A stretch of DNA of 64,000 bases from Acidovorax sp. GBBC 1281 (GTDB lineage Bacteria > Pseudomonadota > Gammaproteobacteria > Burkholderiales > Burkholderiaceae_C): assembly GCF_028473645.1 (NCBI RefSeq), contig NZ_CP097269.1, positions 2,188,001 to 2,252,000 of the forward strand, read 5' to 3'. How positions within the stretch are numbered: position 1 is the first letter of the stretch; each line of letters opens with the position of its first letter. The notes below the pieces were generated by a model that did not search any database, was not told where the DNA came from, and saw only the letters and a list, made by a program, of their open reading frames with translations. Of the stretch, positions 19,411 through 26,109 are shown piece after piece. Made by a program: the position numbers and the translations under genes.

Positions 19411-20430
19411 TCACAACCAAACTGTGTCTTGGTGCCAGTTCGCCGGTATGCCCATGGCAAAGAGGTGCGCTGGTTTGTTGGCTTCTGGATGTGCTGCAAG
19501 GAGGGCGAGCAATCCGTCTTTTATCCCGTCGAAAATTCCGAGCTTTTTACTCATCAACCGAAGAACTACGAGCGCTGCATAGACGGTATTCGTTTTTGGT
19601 GCTGATGAACCAGGGTGAACCGTCGGAAATGGAATTGAAACTTTGCTAGTAATTCCGTTTGGCGCCAGAATGTTTTTATTCCAAAGTCTTCCATGGTGCG
19701 CACATATATTCCGGATGGCTCGCAGCATCTTTACCCATGTGCGCAAGTCCTTGTACTTCTCCGCTCCCATTCGGTTTCTTGCCATTTTGTCCAGGACAGT
19801 ACTGCATGGTATCGTCGGAGACGAGGCGGGAAAGCTTGGCGCAGCTTCATCTAGATTTGCATAAAACTCGTAGAGCTGTCCTATAGTGGAAAGCTCAAAA
19901 AGTACCCAAAAAGGTGGTAGGTGCTTGTAAATTCCAGATACGTTATTGAAGTAAGTTTTCTGGAAATGTTGAGCGTAATTTTCACTCGAATCGCAAAAAG
20001 AACTGCTAAGTGAATTTATTATACGATTCGGATGCTTTTTACTGGAAAACCACTGTGGTTGAAGGTACCAAAATCCATGGCCAGCAGATTTGCACATAGT
20101 TGCGTCAAGGACTGTTCTGAGCGCAACCTCTATGTCCGGCATCAAGTTGAAGATAAGCTTCTTCAATCCTTCATCAAAGCGGTACATCTCCAAAGCCTGC
20201 TCAAACGTTGAGCCAGCCTTGAAGTTCTTAGGAGCCGGTGCCGCTGGGATGTTTACCAAGTCGAGGTACGGGTATAGGTACCCTCGAAATCGAAAGTAGT
20301 TGACGCGACCCAATAAGTCGCTGGCTTTGGTCACATCACCGATGAGGAGTCCCTGTGCACGAAGTTTGGCTACAACGTCAGGAACTGCCAGGGGATGCTT
20401 GGTGTACGGCTTAAAGCTTAAGGTGGCCAT
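19411..20430 (-). CDS. Abi_2 (AbiD/AbiF-type) HEPN abortive infection protein
   Basis: 339 residues starting MATLSFKPYTKHPLAVPDVVAKLRAQGLLI, then RVNYFRFRGYLYPY and FDEGLKKLIFNLMPDIEVALRTVL, the standard order of the Abi_2 family (PF07751). Near residue 240 is RAIRNICAHHGRLWN, matching the HEPN ribonuclease pattern Rx4-6H. Members cause abortive infection by RNA cleavage and are related in fold to the HEPN domains of Cas13. The gene stands alone against the direction of its neighbours and is more AT-rich than they are. It has 532 bases of non-coding upstream DNA rich in hairpins, which may encode an RNA partner. Activity is not shown by sequence alone. Confidence 0.88.
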   Translation of the reverse strand: MATLSFKPYTKHPLAVPDVVAKLRAQGLLIGDVTKASDLLGRVNYFRFRGYLYPYLDLVNIPAAPAPKNFKAGSTFEQALEMYRFDEGLKKLIFNLMPDIEVALRTVLDATMCKSAGHGFWYLQPQWFSSKKHPNRIINSLSSSFCDSSENYAQHFQKTYFNNVSGIYKHLPPFWVLFELSTIGQLYEFYANLDEAAPSFPASSPTIPCSTVLDKMARNRMGAEKYKDLRTWVKMLRAIRNICAHHGRLWNKNILAPNGITSKVSIPFPTVHPGSSAPKTNTVYAALVVLRLMSKKLGIFDGIKDGLLALLAAHPEANKPAHLFAMGIPANWHQDTVWL

Positions 20431-20686
20431 TGCCCAAAAGAAAAGCCACTGGGTACCTCAAAAGTGCTTGCGCACTTTCTTGGCTTGAACCCAGCAGCGT
20501 TGTTGCAAGCATCTTAACGCAGTCCAGCCAAAAGTTCAAGAGCCCGACCGCCGAGTAGGGGCATCCGTGCTCCCCTTACCTGCCAAAGGTCTGTTTGGTG
20601 TCCAGCTGGTGAGGCTTCTTCCCGTCGCACTGCGCCGAAGATTGCCAAACAGTGTGATCAACGATGATATCAGTTTGGCCGCCTTG

Positions 20687-20754
20687 GGAAGAATAGGAAT
20701 ACTCCGACAAATGGTTTCAGGAAGAATAGGAATACTCCGACAAATGGTTTCAGG
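20687..20754. repeat. Two perfect tandem copies of a 33-bp unit
   Basis: The unit at 20688-20720 (beginning GAAGAATAGGAATACTCC, ending GGTTTCAG) is repeated without change at 20721-20753. The pair is flanked by two copies of TGATATCAG (20665-20673 and 20756-20764). The identity suggests recent duplication or a protein or RNA binding array (iterons). Confidence 0.9.
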
Positions 20755-20831
20755 CTGATATCAGGATGGCTGCCTGCCCTCATCATCACTTGACCCTGCC
20801 CACCCTCAATTGGTAAGTTGATTGGACAAAG

Positions 20832-20861
20832 AAAAAGGCCCGCACGGGGCGGGCCTTTTTT
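20832..20861. terminator. Bidirectional hairpin terminator
   Basis: AAAAAGGCCCGC and GCGGGCCTTTTT enclose a short ACGGG loop, giving T-runs on both strands. On the + strand it would end a transcript from the 20.4-20.8 kb region before rep. On the - strand it would shield Abi_2 from upstream transcription. A terminator here implies a transcription unit within the non-coding region. Confidence 0.8.
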
Positions 20862-20962
20862 ACTGCACCTTCTTTTAGCCGGGAAATGCAGTACAGGGAA
20901 CAAATCCATGATACTAATTCATCGTTCATTGTCAAGTAAACAAGTCGGCGCGAAAGCCGGCG

Positions 20963-22153
20963 ATGTCGCTTGACCAAAAAACACCATCGAAAACGAGCCC
21001 TAATAGGCCGTATATCCGCGTTTCAACCGCATCGCGGCTGATGGCAGGCTATTACCACCGCAACGGCGAAAATCTCAGGGGTTCGTCGGTTGTCGGCTGC
21101 GGTCGTTGGCGCGCCTTCGGATTCGACTCCACTCACGCGGAAATTGAGGTTGGCGCAGACGGTACGAAGCTCCACGGCCACTTCAAGTGCGGCAACGTCT
21201 GGACCTGCGACCAGTGCGCCCGCGCCAGAGTCTCGCAGGCCCGTTCGTGGATTCGTGCTGCCTTAATTCCGGCATTGGAGGCCCATGGCTTGGGGGCAGC
21301 AATGATGACTTTTACCATGGCCCACAGCTACGACGGCAACTGGAAGGATTCCATCGACCTACTGCACGCTGCCTTCAAGCTCTTCGACAAGAACATGTCC
21401 AGGCGCTACAAGGCAATCGGCTGCATGGGCAAGCTGAAAAGCTTGGAAGCGCCGGTAGGTGTCCATGGTATCCATGGCCACTTCCACGTCCTTCTAACCC
21501 ATCTTCTTGGGGCAGATTTGACCGCTTTCGAAGCCCTTGCCCGCGCCGAGTGGGAAAAGGCCGTGGCGCAGGTGGGCGGCAAGTGCAATGACCACGGCTT
21601 TGACCTGAAACTGAACGCCATGGCGGACTATCTCGCCAAACAGGAATTGGCTCACGAAATGTCCAACCACGACACCAAGAAGGCGCGCAAAAAGGGGTTG
21701 CTGTTGGGGCAATTGCTGGACCGCGCAGGCCGAGGCGATGCCAAGGCATCCGCCGAATGGCTGCGCGCCATCGAAGCGCTGCAAGGTCGTAGCCGGTTCC
21801 ACGCTGGCGATATTGCCAAGAAATTGGGCATTTCGACATGCACAGCTTGGGAGGATGAGGAGCGCCGGGAGGAGAGGGAAAGCCTCTCCGCTGACGCGCC
21901 CGAGCCAGTGCGCATTGCGTATCCGATGCGCGACCACCTGACCGCGACACGTCCCGACTCCTCGCGCCCAGGCTTGGCGATGATTCTGCGCGCAGCGAGA
22001 GACGGCGACGCCGCGAAGGTGCTGCAAATGGTGGCAGCCCTATGCCGAGAGGTGAGGGCGCGTAACCGGCGAACGCCGGGCAGTGCCCCGCCGTCCTTCT
22101 GGGATTGGCCGGACGACTACTTCGACCAGTTCATTACGTCCGTCACAAGCTAG
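20963..22153 (+). CDS. rep: Rolling-circle replication initiator (Rep_1 type)
   Basis: 396 residues. A cysteine knuckle, CGNVWTCDQCARARVSQARS, is followed by motif I (MMTFTMAHS), motif II (GIHGHFHVLL, metal-binding His cluster) and motif III (ADYLAKQ, catalytic Tyr with Lys), the order of the Rep_1/pC194-type initiators. It nicks the double-strand origin and starts rolling-circle replication. Its presence means the excised element could replicate as a small circle. The upstream non-coding region is the natural place for its origin. The 3' end overlaps the next gene tail-to-tail by 11 bases. Confidence 0.9.
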   Translation: MSLDQKTPSKTSPNRPYIRVSTASRLMAGYYHRNGENLRGSSVVGCGRWRAFGFDSTHAEIEVGADGTKLHGHFKCGNVWTCDQCARARVSQARSWIRAALIPALEAHGLGAAMMTFTMAHSYDGNWKDSIDLLHAAFKLFDKNMSRRYKAIGCMGKLKSLEAPVGVHGIHGHFHVLLTHLLGADLTAFEALARAEWEKAVAQVGGKCNDHGFDLKLNAMADYLAKQELAHEMSNHDTKKARKKGLLLGQLLDRAGRGDAKASAEWLRAIEALQGRSRFHAGDIAKKLGISTCTAWEDEERREERESLSADAPEPVRIAYPMRDHLTATRPDSSRPGLAMILRAARDGDAAKVLQMVAALCREVRARNRRTPGSAPPSFWDWPDDYFDQFITSVTS

Positions 22154-22955
22154 GCTTCACGCCCCTGTTCTGTTGGTCTTGGACCCGTTTGCGGGCATCG
22201 GCCTCGCTGCCCGCGCTCTTGCCGTCGATGGCTCGCAGGATGGTGGCGGAGTCAATGGCCCTCAGGGCTACTGCCTCTACCAGCCCGTCGCTATCGTGAG
22301 TCCATTCGGCGTAATACGCGCGGCTGCACGAGCGCTTGAACTCGGATGGCAGGATGATGGACATAGGTTCAGGAAGGAAGTTGTCCCCACCCGTGGGGTT
22401 GGACCCAATCCTCACGAGGTCGAACATCCGGCACGGTGCTGCCGGTATCGCAGCGCCCGTAATGGTCCGTCCCCCTTCGGAGTACGGGCCGAAGAACTGC
22501 TTTCCGTCCTGGTCAAACTCCCACCCAACCACTATGGCACCGAGCTTGTCGCCCATCTCACCTTTGATGAAGCTCTCTTTGCCGAATTTTTTCCGAACGG
22601 CTTCCAGCAGGACTTGGCGCGTGTATCGCGCGGTCTTTGGTAGGCGCTGATTTTTTTGAACGAACCAGATGCTGTCGGCGTGGCCCTTGAATGCCGCGAA
22701 CTCATCGAGTGGCCCACTCCACGAGTTGTCGTAAAGACGCTCCCCTTGCCAGGCGGCAAGGCCGCTCTCAATCTTGTTGGTGTAGATCGGTATGACCTTC
22801 ATCTGTGCTGGTCTGCCAAAGGCCGTTTTTGCCTCTCCAACTGACATCCCCAGTTTCACGCCAGCAATGTCGGTGGCGTGTGCGCCGAAGCTAAGCAGCG
22901 CGAGGGCAACGCCAGTCGCAAGGACCGCACGTATTTTTTCGACGATAAAACGCAT
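22143..22955 (-). CDS. Secreted protein of unknown function
   Basis: 270 residues with a clear signal peptide (MRFIVEKIRAVLATGVALALLSFGAHA, cleavage likely after AHA). The mature part starts TDIAGVKLGMSVGEAKTAFGRP, a pattern seen at the start of various periplasmic proteins of unknown role. Two Cys residues (APCRMF, KRSCSR) could form a disulfide. I do not recognise the family. It follows a small lipoprotein gene by 9 bases in the same direction, so the two probably form an operon of the element. Role unknown. Confidence 0.75.
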   Translation of the reverse strand: MRFIVEKIRAVLATGVALALLSFGAHATDIAGVKLGMSVGEAKTAFGRPAQMKVIPIYTNKIESGLAAWQGERLYDNSWSGPLDEFAAFKGHADSIWFVQKNQRLPKTARYTRQVLLEAVRKKFGKESFIKGEMGDKLGAIVVGWEFDQDGKQFFGPYSEGGRTITGAAIPAAPCRMFDLVRIGSNPTGGDNFLPEPMSIILPSEFKRSCSRAYYAEWTHDSDGLVEAVALRAIDSATILRAIDGKSAGSEADARKRVQDQQNRGVKPSL

Positions 22956-22964
22956 CTTGCCCCC

Positions 22965-23099
22965 TCAGTCCGCCATGCCGTTAGAGCCGGTCGCCCACGG
23001 AAGAGGCTGAACGTGTGATGCCGGGCCATGTGTCGGTGTGTTGGGGGTTGTGCAGCCTAACAAGGCTGCAAAGGCGAAGGCAAGGATTGCCAGTTTCAT
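22965..23099 (-). CDS. Small predicted lipoprotein
   Basis: 44 residues from the ATG at 23099: MKLAILAFAFAALLGCTTPN, a typical lipoprotein signal with lipobox LLGC, then a short Pro/Thr/His-rich tail. AGGAGGTC lies 7 bases upstream, a strong ribosome site that favours this start over an in-frame upstream codon at 23153. Small lipoproteins in mobile elements are sometimes entry-exclusion or lysis-type proteins, but nothing here proves that. It is probably co-transcribed with the secreted protein gene downstream. Confidence 0.7.
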   Translation of the reverse strand: MKLAILAFAFAALLGCTTPNTPTHGPASHVQPLPWATGSNGMAD

Positions 23100-23166
23100 G
23101 AGCGATGACCTCCTGTTAACGATGGCGGCACCACGCCGCAACCAGGGGCGCATCGTAGCTCAAGAA

Positions 23167-23181
23167 AGTCGTGTTACGACT
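23167..23181. promoter_or_regulatory. Palindrome upstream of the XRE gene (probable operator)
   Basis: AGTCGT-GTT-ACGACT is a perfect 6-bp inverted repeat, 20 bases before the XRE start and between two divergent genes. The size and place suit a helix-turn-helix dimer controlling itself and the divergent lipoprotein gene. Confidence 0.55.
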
Positions 23182-23201
23182 ATTCCGCTTAAGACTAAAT
23201 C

Positions 23202-23474
23202 ATGCGGGGCATGTCTGCCTCTCTTTACCACGCGAACTACGATGACCTGCGCGCGCTGTTGCGCGCGGTGCGCGTCAAAGCCGGGCTGACGCAGGTGCAG
23301 ATGGCCGATGCCCTTGGGGTGGGGCAGTCCTATGTTTCGAAGCTTGAGCGAGGCGAGAACTTCGTGGACGTTCTTCTGTATGCGAGGTGGTGTCAAGCTT
23401 GCAGCACAAAACCGGGGATAGTTCTTGACCAGTTGCTTGAGAGGTCTGTCAACGTGAAGAAAGTCGGCGACTAG
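23202..23474 (+). CDS. XRE-family helix-turn-helix regulator
   Basis: 90 residues. The HTH_3 domain is clear: LRALLRAVRVKAGLTQVQMADALGVGQSYVSKLERGE, with the recognition helix at GQSYVSKLERG. The tail (VDVLLYARWCQACSTKPGIVLDQLLE) follows the usual small XRE form without an effector domain. ATG at 23211 (MSASLYH) is an alternative start. It lies 53 bases before the TIR gene in the same direction, so it may control that gene, and it has a palindrome at its own promoter. Confidence 0.88.
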   Translation: MRGMSASLYHANYDDLRALLRAVRVKAGLTQVQMADALGVGQSYVSKLERGENFVDVLLYARWCQACSTKPGIVLDQLLERSVNVKKVGD

Positions 23475-23527
23475 AAGGCATCCCGCCTGCCAACTTGCAC
23501 TCTGGGCCTGGGTGAGGCTGGGTTAGA

Positions 23528-24460
23528 GTGTTGGAAAGGATGGGAGTTATGTTCAACTTGCTTGTAACTGCAGATGAAAACGGTTGGTCCGGTCAACCGA
23601 CTACCTTTGCGCTAAGTCGTTGTGTGCGCGAGTACACGGATGCCGCGATTACAGAAAGACTTGGCTCGTTGGATGAAGCCAGCGCAGCGGAGTTGATGAG
23701 CATCCCATCGGTTTTTGCTTACGAAGAAGGCGTGGGGAAGGCACCGAAGTTCGGAAGAATTACAGGTGTCAGCAAAAGGTCGAATCGTATGGAAGTGCGC
23801 GTCGACTATGAATTTATTCATCTCCCCAAGTTCTTGACGAACGAAGAATTGTGGTCGATGGGGGCTGAGCTTGACCTGGGTAGTTGGGAATCCTCGCGCA
23901 CCCATTGGGCAGTCAAAGATGTAGATTTGGCGCGTGAACTACTCCCGAAGGGCGTACTGCTTCCGGCGCAATTCGCTTCCCAGCGTCAGACAACTGCCGG
24001 GGTCCCCAGGGTTGACATCACCGCGCATCGTTTTCAAGTAGCTTTTTCGTTTCCAGGCGAGTACCGAGCGTTAGTAGAGGCGGTGGCGAGGGAGACTACA
24101 GCGCTGTTGGGTGCGCATGCCTGCTTCTACGATATGAACTATCAGGCGCAGCTAGCTAGGCCTGGGCTCGACCTGCTGCTTCAAGATTTGTACGCCCAGC
24201 GTTCTAGGCTTCTTGTCGTGTTCATCGGTGCGGACTACCAGCGCAAGATGTGGCCAAATATCGAGTGGTCCGCGATTCGCGCAGTCATGAATGTCGCCAA
24301 GGAGAAGGGTCGAATCATGTATGTGCGTATGGATGACGGAGCCGTGGAAGGTGTCTTTCCGCAGGACGGCTTTATCGACGCACGCAGGTTTACTCCTGCG
24401 CAAATTGCTGCCTTCATTGCTGAGCGAGTGGAGTTCACTCCCGGTCTACCTCCGGTCTAG
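23528..24460 (+). CDS. TIR-domain protein with unknown N-terminal domain (candidate NADase defence effector)
   Basis: 310 residues. The C-terminal part from about residue 175 is a TIR domain: HRFQVAFSFPGEYRALVEAVA (beta-A/box 1), CFYDMNYQAQLARPGLDLLLQDLYAQRSRLLVVFIGADY, and KMWPNIEWSAIRAV, which places a Glu where bacterial TIR NADases have the catalytic one. The first 160 residues (FNLLVTADENGW ... SRCVREYTDAAITERL ... LMSIPSVFAYEEG) form a separate mixed alpha/beta region that I have seen only in front of effector domains and cannot assign; it is probably the sensor. Bacterial TIR proteins deplete NAD+ on phage infection. It is the last gene of the element, behind an XRE regulator. Confidence 0.85.
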   Translation: MLERMGVMFNLLVTADENGWSGQPTTFALSRCVREYTDAAITERLGSLDEASAAELMSIPSVFAYEEGVGKAPKFGRITGVSKRSNRMEVRVDYEFIHLPKFLTNEELWSMGAELDLGSWESSRTHWAVKDVDLARELLPKGVLLPAQFASQRQTTAGVPRVDITAHRFQVAFSFPGEYRALVEAVARETTALLGAHACFYDMNYQAQLARPGLDLLLQDLYAQRSRLLVVFIGADYQRKMWPNIEWSAIRAVMNVAKEKGRIMYVRMDDGAVEGVFPQDGFIDARRFTPAQIAAFIAERVEFTPGLPPV

Positions 24461-24662
24461 TCCGTCGGCGCTGACCTGCAACCAAGTGCCCAAATTGCAT
24501 TTCGCGGAATTGAACCCAAGTCCGTGTGGCACACCGTGGGATACACTTTGGGGGCACACTTTTCAACGCCCTCGACGTGCCTAACGTAGTGGAGTTTTGT
24601 GGCTCAGCTCTAAGTTGTTGAAAATAATGGTTTTTTAGGTGGGGGAACACTCGGGACTTGGC
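24461..24662. other. Right end of the element, non-coding
   Basis: No gene is seen. An ACACT-GGGG-CACACTT block at 24543-24561 resembles one at the left end (15715-15732), and GGTTTTTTAGG at about 24629-24639 resembles GGATTTTTTAGGG at 15676-15688. These are probably integrase arm sites. The last bases before attR (CGGGACTTGGCTCCCG) imitate the tmRNA T-stem-loop that the insertion interrupts. Confidence 0.5.
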
Positions 24663-24681
24663 TCCCGCCAGCTCCACCACT
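24663..24681 (+). repeat. attR
   Basis: Second identical copy of the 19-bp core found at the ssrA 3' end. The chromosomal sequence to its right begins with the displaced ssrA terminator, which confirms the junction. Confidence 0.93.
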
Positions 24682-24687
24682 CAGGAT

Positions 24688-24727
24688 ACCGCCACACTCT
24701 GACAACGTCAGGCTGTGGCGGTTTTTT
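24688..24727 (+). terminator. Original ssrA terminator, displaced by the element
   Basis: ACCGCCACA at 24688-24696 pairs with TGTGGCGGT at 24714-24722, with an inner stem CTGAC/GTCAG, followed by six T. In the uninterrupted chromosome it would begin about 35 bases after the tmRNA CCA end. Confidence 0.88.
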
Positions 24728-24992
24728 CTTGCTTGAGCGCGTCGTGGAGTATTGCGCCCGTCACGCCGAAATCGCCCGCGAGTCGCACTTGCTGATTCCT
24801 GCCGTTGCCCGACACTTCATCATCGAATGTGGCGGTGGCCACCATGGCCCGCATCGACTCCACGGCCTTGCATCTAAAACCGTTTTTTCCTCGGCATCAC
24901 GGCCTGTAGTGCCACTGCGGCATGAGCGCTGCAGTCCTACACCTGCGTCTAACGGGGGGTCGCAAACTGATTCCTCCTTGGAAAGGAAACTC

Positions 24993-25121
24993 ATGCAAAC
25001 CCCCAGACCAGCCGGTATTTGGAGCACCGCCGACGCGGCACCTGCCAAGACGCGCATTTCCATAGGAAAGCAGCCCTGCCAGGTGGCGGTTGCCGACATG
25101 TCGGAGATGCAGCCATGGTAA
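24993..25121 (+). CDS. Small hypothetical protein
   Basis: 42 residues (MQTPRPAGIWSTADAAPAKT ... MSEMQPW). A good ribosome site, AAGGAAAC, lies just before ATG. The leader resembles that of the gene at 25375 (GGAAAGGAAACTC here, GGAAGGAAATCTCTC there). The stop overlaps the next small frame. No domain is recognised, and it may be non-functional. A weak sigma-54-like match (CGGCATG-AGCG-CTGC, 24918-24932) lies upstream. Confidence 0.35.
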   Translation: MQTPRPAGIWSTADAAPAKTRISIGKQPCQVAVADMSEMQPW

Positions 25122-25306
25122 ACGAGGTCGATTCCCTGGACGGCAAGCCGCGCAAGGACCCCGATCGTCCCAGCCCGGCATTGGTCGAAACAGATCCCGC
25201 AATGCAGCGCATGCCGCAGAAACGGCCTGCATCGCAAAAGGAGGGGGAAGAGGGCGATGTTGCTGCGGACTCCGGCAAGCCATCAGACCCCCTTCGAAAT
25301 GGCTAG
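25115..25306 (+). CDS. Small hydrophilic hypothetical protein
   Basis: 63 residues, highly charged and rich in Pro, Asp and Glu (MVNEVDSLDGKPRKDPDRPS ... EGEEGDVAADSGKP). The ATG sits inside the end of the preceding small frame and has GGAG eight bases upstream. The composition resembles small disordered stress-associated proteins, but no family is recognised. It lies in a stress-gene neighbourhood. Confidence 0.4.
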   Translation: MVNEVDSLDGKPRKDPDRPSPALVETDPAMQRMPQKRPASQKEGEEGDVAADSGKPSDPLRNG

Positions 25307-25374
25307 CCGGACGGCCCTTCGTGCTCCGCCGCCCCTTCATTCATCCCGCCGTGGTCTCTGGAAGGAAATCTCTC

Positions 25375-25893
25375 ATGAACACCCGCAGCCCTGATGCCTT
25401 TCCCTTCCCGACGTCTGAAAGCCATCCTTCTCCTGCGCCCGAAGGCACTGCTCCGGCGTTGAGAGCGACAGCCGATCCGGCACACACGGAGCCGGCTCTC
25501 GACCATGGGATCGAGGAGTCGTTTCCTGCCAGCGATCCGTTGTCGATCGCTGTGACCCAGGTTCACGTTCTACCGCCATTGGATTTGCAATCCCTGCCGC
25601 ATGCTCAGAAAAGGCAGGAGACAACGGCACGCTCCGTGATGAGCGTGGGGCTGATGGCAGGGACTTTGGCCAGCTTCGCATCGACAGTGGTGCTCGCATG
25701 GTGGGGGCGCCATGAGGTGGGCACTACCGGCACGGTGGGTCGTTGGGTCGAACCGGCCGATGGCACTCCCCGCCTTGGCGATGACCGCTCCCAGCGGTCC
25801 ATGGCAACGATCTGTGCGACTTTCGCGGCGGGTATTGCCGTGGGCTGTGCCGTGGCGCGCCGATGCCAACGCAGCCGTCGAGAAAACGCATAG
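25375..25893 (+). CDS. Membrane protein with EESFPASDP motif
   Basis: 172 residues from ATG at 25375, behind GGAAGGAAA. The first half is soluble and contains LDHGIEESFPASDPLSIAV, a short conserved motif (xEESFPASDPxS) found in many small proteobacterial proteins of unknown role linked to stress. The second half has two membrane segments (SVGLMAGTLASFASTVVLAWWG and ATICATFAAGIAVGCAVA) and a basic C-terminus. It is probably an inner-membrane protein. The function is not known. It is the gene nearest to the manganese catalase remnant, on the opposite strand. Confidence 0.65.
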   Translation: MNTRSPDAFPFPTSESHPSPAPEGTAPALRATADPAHTEPALDHGIEESFPASDPLSIAVTQVHVLPPLDLQSLPHAQKRQETTARSVMSVGLMAGTLASFASTVVLAWWGRHEVGTTGTVGRWVEPADGTPRLGDDRSQRSMATICATFAAGIAVGCAVARRCQRSRRENA

Positions 25894-26109
25894 ATGGCGA
25901 TCGGAACACGTGCGCGGTCATGACCGCCACCGTGCACCATCACGCTAACTTGATGATGATCGGCGCGATGGCTTTCGCGCCGCAGGATGCCATTGACTGC
26001 GCGTGCAAACCAAAAGCCACCCGGGGCTTGCCCCCGGGCCGCGGAAAGTACCTCATCGGGACATCACCACGGCCGGGGAACGCGCTCAGGCGCATCAGTC
26101 TTCGAGCGT

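Larger units (their letters stand above)
20431..20962. other. Structured non-coding region between Abi_2 and Rep
   Basis: No convincing gene is seen. It contains a nested hairpin just upstream of the Abi_2 start (outer stem CTGGGT 20449-20454 / ACCCAG 20489-20494, inner stem AAAGTGC 20461-20467 / GCACTTT 20472-20478), a bulged hairpin at 20555-20579 (GTAGGGGCA pairing with TGC-CCCC-TAC), a 33-bp tandem duplication and a strong bidirectional terminator. Two readings fit: a structured RNA read toward Abi_2, or the double-strand and single-strand origins of the rolling-circle replicon. The region could hold both. Confidence 0.5.
15635..24681 (+). mobile_element. Integrative mobilizable element in ssrA (integrase, relaxase, rolling-circle Rep, defence genes)
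   Basis: Bounded by an identical 19-bp repeat, TCCCGCCAGCTCCACCACT, at the ssrA 3' end (left) and at 24663-24681 (right). The usual integration logic holds: the integrase gene lies just inside the left end and points inward. The contents are integrase, mobC/traD-like gene, relaxase, Abi_2, rolling-circle Rep, two envelope or secreted proteins, an XRE regulator and a TIR protein. It lacks a mating-pair apparatus, so it could move only with a helper plasmid or ICE. Several of its genes (Abi, the small mob gene, intergenic regions) look visibly more AT-rich than the flanking chromosome, consistent with transfer. Confidence 0.93.

Noticed and set aside
20687..20754. CRISPR-like array
   Set aside because: Only two units, directly adjacent with no spacer between them and no cas genes; this is a tandem duplication.
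24640..24681. tRNA gene at the right end of the element
   Set aside because: Only a T-stem-like hairpin and acceptor 3' end are present, copied from ssrA; there is no anticodon arm.
24639..24992. Gene spanning attR
   Set aside because: The open frame crosses the att core and the displaced ssrA terminator hairpin; only the last 42 codons have a ribosome site.
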